From assembly GCA_964409675.1 (NCBI GenBank), contig CAYPEF010000008.1:1-39285 (forward strand): 39,285 bases of DNA, given 5' to 3'. Below the pieces are notes generated by a model that did not search any database, was not told where the DNA came from, and was given only the letters and a program-made list of their open reading frames with translations. Both the position numbers and the translations under genes were made by a program. The DNA is from CAYMDD01 sp964409675 (GTDB lineage Bacteria > Pseudomonadota > Alphaproteobacteria > Rickettsiales > SXRF01). The stretch's first letter is position 1; each line of letters starts with the position of its first letter. Positions 35,115 to 39,285 of the stretch are shown here, piece after piece.

Positions 35115-35223
35115 GTCATTCCCGGGCCTGACCCGGGAATCCATTAAGACATGTCCATGCCATAGTAGTGCCTTCCTATGCCGCAGACGCGGCATGCTGG
35201 ATTTCCGCCTGCGCGGGAATGAC
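35115..35223. repeat. GTCATTCC palindromic repeat between phaZ and carA
   Basis: An imperfect inverted pair: 35115-35142 starts GTCATTCCCGGG and 35199-35223 ends GCGGGAATGAC. Between them is a 7-bp hairpin ATGCCGC / GCGGCAT (35178-35195). The outer ends match the elements at 3507, 6160, 10352 and 19878. Confidence 0.75.
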
Positions 35224-35323
35224 AATAATCATTTCCATTAACCATCCTATTGACGCCCTCTGCCGTTTCCCCTACTGTTGATCAGTTTATCCAAACCAAT
35301 CCGGAACGCCCGATACTAAAGCC

Positions 35324-36493
35324 ATGCCCGATCAAACGCGCCCAGAAATCCCCGAAAACGCCACTGCCTGCCTGCTTCTTAATGATGGAAAAATCTTTTA
35401 TGGGCAATGCATTGGTTCTAATACCTCAAGTTTTGGTGAAATCTGCTTCAACACCGGGATGACCGGTTATCAGGAGGTAATGACCGATCCTTCCTACGCC
35501 GGGCAGATCATTACCTTCACCTTCCCGCATATCGGCAATACCGGCTGCAATGATGAGGATATAGAATCCACCGTTCCCGCCGCGCGCGGGCTGGTGGTGC
35601 GCGAATGCATCACCGAAGCTTCCAGCTGGCGCAGCAACGCGCATTTCGATAGCTGGCTGAAGCAGCATGACATCATGGGCATCTGCGGCGTGGATACGCG
35701 CGCGCTTACCCGCCATATCCGCACGCAAGGCGCGCAGAACGTCGCCATTTTTGCTGTCAACCGCGCTAATTTCCCGGCGCAACTCAAGGAAATGCAGGAA
35801 AAGCTCGCTGGCCTGCCCTCTCTCAAAGGGCTGGAACTGGCCAAGGGCGTCACCACCGCCAAATCCTACGGCTGGGAAGAAACCCGCTGGCACCCCGAGC
35901 AGGGTTACGGCAAGGCGGCCAGCGCCAAAGCCCATGTCGTCGCCATCGATTATGGCGAGAAACGCAACATCCTGCGCTCGCTGGCCGATCAGGGCTGCAA
36001 GGTGACCGTGGTTTCGGCCACCACCAGCGCCGAGGACATTCTCAAGATGAAGCCGGACGGCATCTTCCTCTCCAACGGCCCCGGCGACCCGGCGGCCACC
36101 GGCGAATATGCTATCCCTGTCATCCGCAAACTGATTGATGAAGATTTACCCGTCTTCGGCATCTGCCTCGGCCACCAGCTTCTGGCGCTGGCACTCGGCG
36201 GCAAAACGGAAAAAATGCACCAGGGCCACCGCGGCGCCAACCACCCGGTGAAAAATTTGGAGACCGGCGCCGTGGAAATCACCAGTCAGAACCACGGGTT
36301 CTGCGTGGTGGCCGACAGCCTGCCGGGGAACGTCAAGCTCACCCATACATCGCTGTTCGATGGCTGCGTGGAAGGCTTCCGCGTCACCGACAAGCCGGTG
36401 TTCGCCGTGCAATACCACCCCGAATCCTCACCGGGGCCGCATGACAGCCAGTATTTGTTCCGTGATTTCATGAAGATGATGAAGGCATGCTGA
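35324..36493 (+). CDS. carA: Carbamoyl-phosphate synthase small chain
   Basis: CarA is the glutamine amidotransferase subunit that feeds ammonia to CarB for pyrimidine and arginine synthesis. The 389-residue product has the N-terminal CPSase domain (FGEICFNTGMTGYQEVMTDP) and a class I glutaminase with Cys281 in GICLGHQLLALALGG and the triad partners His365 and Glu367 in QYHPESSPGP. The oxyanion-region FLSNGPGDP is present. Its last 7 nt overlap the MNT-HEPN gene, and carB follows that gene, so an operon carA - MNT-HEPN - carB is likely. Confidence 0.97.
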   Translation: MPDQTRPEIPENATACLLLNDGKIFYGQCIGSNTSSFGEICFNTGMTGYQEVMTDPSYAGQIITFTFPHIGNTGCNDEDIESTVPAARGLVVRECITEASSWRSNAHFDSWLKQHDIMGICGVDTRALTRHIRTQGAQNVAIFAVNRANFPAQLKEMQEKLAGLPSLKGLELAKGVTTAKSYGWEETRWHPEQGYGKAASAKAHVVAIDYGEKRNILRSLADQGCKVTVVSATTSAEDILKMKPDGIFLSNGPGDPAATGEYAIPVIRKLIDEDLPVFGICLGHQLLALALGGKTEKMHQGHRGANHPVKNLETGAVEITSQNHGFCVVADSLPGNVKLTHTSLFDGCVEGFRVTDKPVFAVQYHPESSPGPHDSQYLFRDFMKMMKAC

Positions 36494-37284
36494 GCGACGC
36501 GCTGGAACGCCCTTTTACCTCGTATGACTTCTTCCAGCAGTTAAAAGCATTGCCTTTTGTGGAAGCGATTTATGTATATGGCTCGCACGGCATCGGCATA
36601 CCGCATGCCCGCTCGGATATCGATCTGGCAATTTCCGCGCCCCACGCCACGGATGCGCAATGGCAGGAGGCGGCTGCTATCGCCGAAAACGCCGACATCC
36701 TGGTGAATGTTGACGTCACCTGGCTGGAAAACCTGGAGCCGGGCCCGCAAAAAGACTGCATCATGCAATTCAAGCGGCTGCTTTACCTGAAAAACAACTA
36801 CCTGCATTTTATCGATAATAAAAAGAAGAACCTGCAAACATCGCTCGATTCCATGGATGCGCAGCTGAATGCATTTTCCCAGTCATTGCACGGCACCGCC
36901 ATTTCCAGCGATGCATTCCATGCGCTATGCAATAACTTTCACGCTATGTATGAAATGCTGTGGAAGGCCGTGTTCAAGCACTGCCTGCGGCTCTATGGCA
37001 TCCATTCCTACTCCCCCCGCTCCATCATCACCCATGCATTCATGGAAGGCTGGATTGAGGACCGGTATCTATGGGAGATCATGCTCGCCGATCTTGCCGT
37101 GATGAATGAACCTTCCGCCATGCTCGACAAGCGCGCCATATTCGACCGTTTCCCGCTCTATGCCGCCACCATGCGCGATGCATGCTCCCGCGTGCAGCGC
37201 GCGCTGCACGCACTCCCGGATGCACAGCCCGATATCTCCTTCACTCACCCCGCTTCAGAAAAAGACCATGCCAAAACGCACTGA
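36487..37284 (+). CDS. Fused MNT-type nucleotidyltransferase and HEPN/NTase substrate-binding protein
   Basis: The 265-residue product has two parts. Residues ~18-95 form a minimal nucleotidyltransferase: YGSHGIGIPHARSDIDLAIS supplies GS and the paired Asp44 and Asp46, and Asp76 (LVNVDV) is the probable third acidic ligand. Residues ~115-240 resemble the HI0074-type substrate-binding (HEPN-like) domain (FHAMYEMLWKAVFKHCLRLY, then PRSIITHAFMEGWIEDRYLW). The RNxxxH-type motif seen after this in HEPN toxins is replaced by LAVMNEPS, so RNase activity is doubtful. Separate MNT and HEPN genes usually form toxin-antitoxin pairs; here they are fused and sit between carA (7-nt overlap) and carB (17-nt overlap). 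Function unknown; nucleotidylation of a partner is the family-based guess. Confidence 0.85.
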   Translation: MLSDALERPFTSYDFFQQLKALPFVEAIYVYGSHGIGIPHARSDIDLAISAPHATDAQWQEAAAIAENADILVNVDVTWLENLEPGPQKDCIMQFKRLLYLKNNYLHFIDNKKKNLQTSLDSMDAQLNAFSQSLHGTAISSDAFHALCNNFHAMYEMLWKAVFKHCLRLYGIHSYSPRSIITHAFMEGWIEDRYLWEIMLADLAVMNEPSAMLDKRAIFDRFPLYAATMRDACSRVQRALHALPDAQPDISFTHPASEKDHAKTH

Positions 37285-39285
37285 CATCTCCTCCATCCTC
37301 ATCATCGGCGCTGGCCCCATCGTTATCGGGCAGGCGTGTGAATTCGATTATTCCGGCTCGCAGGCCTGCAAAATCCTGCGCGCGGAAGGCTACCGGGTGA
37401 TTCTGGTCAATTCCAACCCAGCCACCATCATGACCGATCCTGAAATGGCCGATGCTACTTACATTGAGCCGATCACGCCGGAAATCGTAGAAAAAATCAT
37501 CGCCCATGAATAGCCGGACGCGCTGCTTCCCACCATGGGCGGGCAGACGGCGCTGAACTGCGCGAAGGCGCTGGCGGAATCGGGCGTGCTCGCCAAGTAC
37601 AAGGTGGAGCTGATCGGCGCCAAGCTCGATTCCATCAACAAGGCTGAAGACCGGCAGTTGTTCAACGACGCCATGCGCAAAATCGGCCTGGACGTACCGA
37701 AAAACGCCGTGGTCAAATCCATGGAAGAGGCGCGCGCGGCGCTGGAGCGCGTGGGCCTGCCGGCTATCATCCGCCCCTCCTTCACCATGGGCGGCGCCGG
37801 CGGCGGCATCGCCTATAACCGCGAGGAATTCGAGGCCATTGTGGCTTCGGGGCTGGACGCCTCGCCCATCGGCGAAGTGCTGATTGATGAATCGGTGCTC
37901 GGCTGGAAGGAATACGAGATGGAGGTGGTGCGCGACTGCGCCGACAATTGTATCATCGTCTGCTCGATTGAAAATGTCGATCCCATGGGCGTGCATACCG
38001 GTGATTCCATCACCGTTGCCCCGGCGCTCACGCTCACCGACAAGGAATACCAGCGCATGCGCGATGCCTCCTTCGCGGTGCTGCGCGAAATCGGCGTCGA
38101 TACCGGCGGCTCCAACGTGCAGTTCGCGGTGAACCCGGAAAATGGCCGTATGATCGTGATCGAGATGAACCCGCGCGTCTCGCGCAGCTCGGCGCTCGCC
38201 TCCAAGGCCACCGGCTTCCCGATTGCCAAGGTGGCCGCCAAGCTCGCCGTGGGCTATACGCTGGATGAGATTCAGAATGACGTGACCAAAGTCACCCCCG
38301 CCAGCTTCGAGCCGAGCATCGACTATATCGTCACCAAAATCCCGCGCTTTACCTTCGAGAAATTCCCCGGTACCGAGCCGCTGCTCACCACCGCCATGAA
38401 ATCGGTGGGCGAATCGATGGCCATGGGCCGCAATTTCGCCGAGAGCCTGCAAAAGGCGCTGCGCTCGCTGGAAACCGGCCTCAGCGGATTAGATGAGCGT
38501 CTTCTTCCTGGATACATTAATGGCGGCGATAATAAAGATCTCTATCGCGGAGAACTTACACGACCTACGCCGGATCGACTCCTCATTGCGGCGCAGGCCT
38601 TACGTGAAGGGGTTACCGTAGAAGAAATTTGCTCCATCGCCAAATACGACTCGTGGTTTGTCCGACAGCTAGAGCAGATTGTTAGTACAGAAAATGAAAT
38701 GGGAACGATATATCCCATTCAAGAGCGTCTAAGCGCCAAAAATTTATTAAAATGGAAACGCATGGGGTTCTCTGACCAACGCATCGCCAAATTAACAAAA
38801 ACAGGCGTAGTTAATGATATTGACCCTTCCGTTACCATCCGCCAAAAGCGTCGCGAGCTTGGTGTGCTTCCCGTTTACAAGCGCGTGGACACCTGCGCCG
38901 CCGAGTTCGAGTCCGGCACGCCGTATATGTATTCCACCTATGAAGGCACTGTGGAGAGCGGCGCGGAATGCGAATCCAGCCCCACGGATAAAAAGAAAGT
39001 CATCATCCTCGGCGGCGGGCCAAACCGCATCGGGCAAGGGATCGAGTTCGATTATTGCTGCGTGCATGCGGCCTATGCCCTGAAAGGCGCAGGCATCGAG
39101 ACCATCATGGTCAACTGTAACCCCGAAACGGTTTCCACCGATTACGACACCTCTGATCGTCTGTACTTCGAGCCGGTAACGCTTGAAGACGTGCTGTCCA
39201 TCGTCGCACTGGAAAAACCCAAAGGCGTGATCGTGCAATTCGGCGGGCAGACCCCGCTCAAGCTGGCGCGAGCTCTGGAAGCCGC
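37268..39285 (+). pseudogene. carB: Carbamoyl-phosphate synthase large chain, with in-frame amber codon, partial at window end
   Basis: CarB makes carbamoyl phosphate from bicarbonate, ammonia and two ATP. The start MPKRTDISSILIIGAGPIVIGQACEF and all later blocks are family-typical: PTMGGQTALN, IIRPSFTMGGAGGGIAYN, EMNPRVSRSS, and the second ATP-grasp half beginning IILGGGPNRIGQGIEFDYCC. The frame is open except for a TAG at 37511-37513 (codon 82), where homologues have Lys or Arg before PDALLPT. This looks like a single-base change or a consensus error; otherwise the gene is intact, and it continues past the window. Bases ~38490-38875, encoding the oligomerisation-domain linker, are markedly more AT-rich than the flanks. 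Its start overlaps the MNT-HEPN gene by 17 nt. Confidence 0.9.

Noticed and set aside
36487..37284. Active HEPN ribonuclease toxin
   Set aside because: The Rx4-6H catalytic motif expected after the last conserved helix is not present (LAVMNEPS instead).
37511..37513. Recoded TAG (pyrrolysine or suppressor use) in carB
   Set aside because: TAG terminates leuB normally in this window and no other conserved gene here has an internal TAG; error or mutation is simpler.
37241..38452. 403-codon open frame on the minus strand opposite carB
   Set aside because: His- and Gly-rich composition typical of an antisense shadow; the plus strand encodes clear CarB blocks.

Overview
The window looks like a scaffold from an uncultured, moderately GC-rich alphaproteobacterium. 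The evidence is the prs - rplY (CTC type) - pth - ychF block in alphaproteobacterial order, a Phasin_2-type phasin, an intracellular PHB depolymerase, CyaY, UbiK, and dispersed GTCATYCC...GGRATGAC palindromes. Two runs of exactly 100 N, each bordered by exact 55-nt k-mer overlaps, mark it as a short-read scaffold, probably metagenome-derived. I see no tRNA, rRNA, CRISPR array or transposase. No stretch longer than about 300 bases lacks a gene; the largest spacers hold palindromic repeats.

Layout. 1-6076: a broken leuB fragment, leuB, an AT-rich hypothetical gene holding gap 1, a LysR regulator, a small lipoprotein and an AsmA-like protein. 6310-9202: a phospholipase D-type lipoprotein, then a DUF71 (Dph6-like) ATPase translationally coupled to an unknown membrane protein. 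9238-12755: ychF, pth, rplY and prs. 12822-17681: a DUF1189 membrane protein, a KefB/C-type antiporter and uvrC. 17700-19133: a small secreted cysteine-rich protein with a sorting-type C-terminus, next to an exosortase-family transpeptidase. 19275-21726: phasin, proC, a YbjN-like protein and ubiK. 21821-29514: hldD, a tandem-repeat EF-hand protein holding gap 2, ppx, an AT-rich hypothetical gene on the opposite strand, and ppk. 29600-33637: a SixA-like phosphatase, a degenerate EAL protein, an MsbA-like ABC exporter and cyaY. 33821-39285: phaZ, carA, a fused MNT-HEPN nucleotidyltransferase, and carB carrying an in-frame amber codon and running off the window.

Most of the window is housekeeping: leucine, proline, arginine/pyrimidine and PRPP synthesis, repair, translation and envelope. 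Two storage systems are evident: polyhydroxybutyrate (phasin, PhaZ) and polyphosphate (Ppk, Ppx, possibly SixA). The best candidates for new biology are the compact exosortase/cysteine-rich substrate pair at 17.7-19.1 kb and the MNT-HEPN gene spliced by overlapping reading frames between carA and carB. Three AT-rich lineage-specific genes without signal peptides (1365, 22951, 26341) interrupt the conserved backbone.
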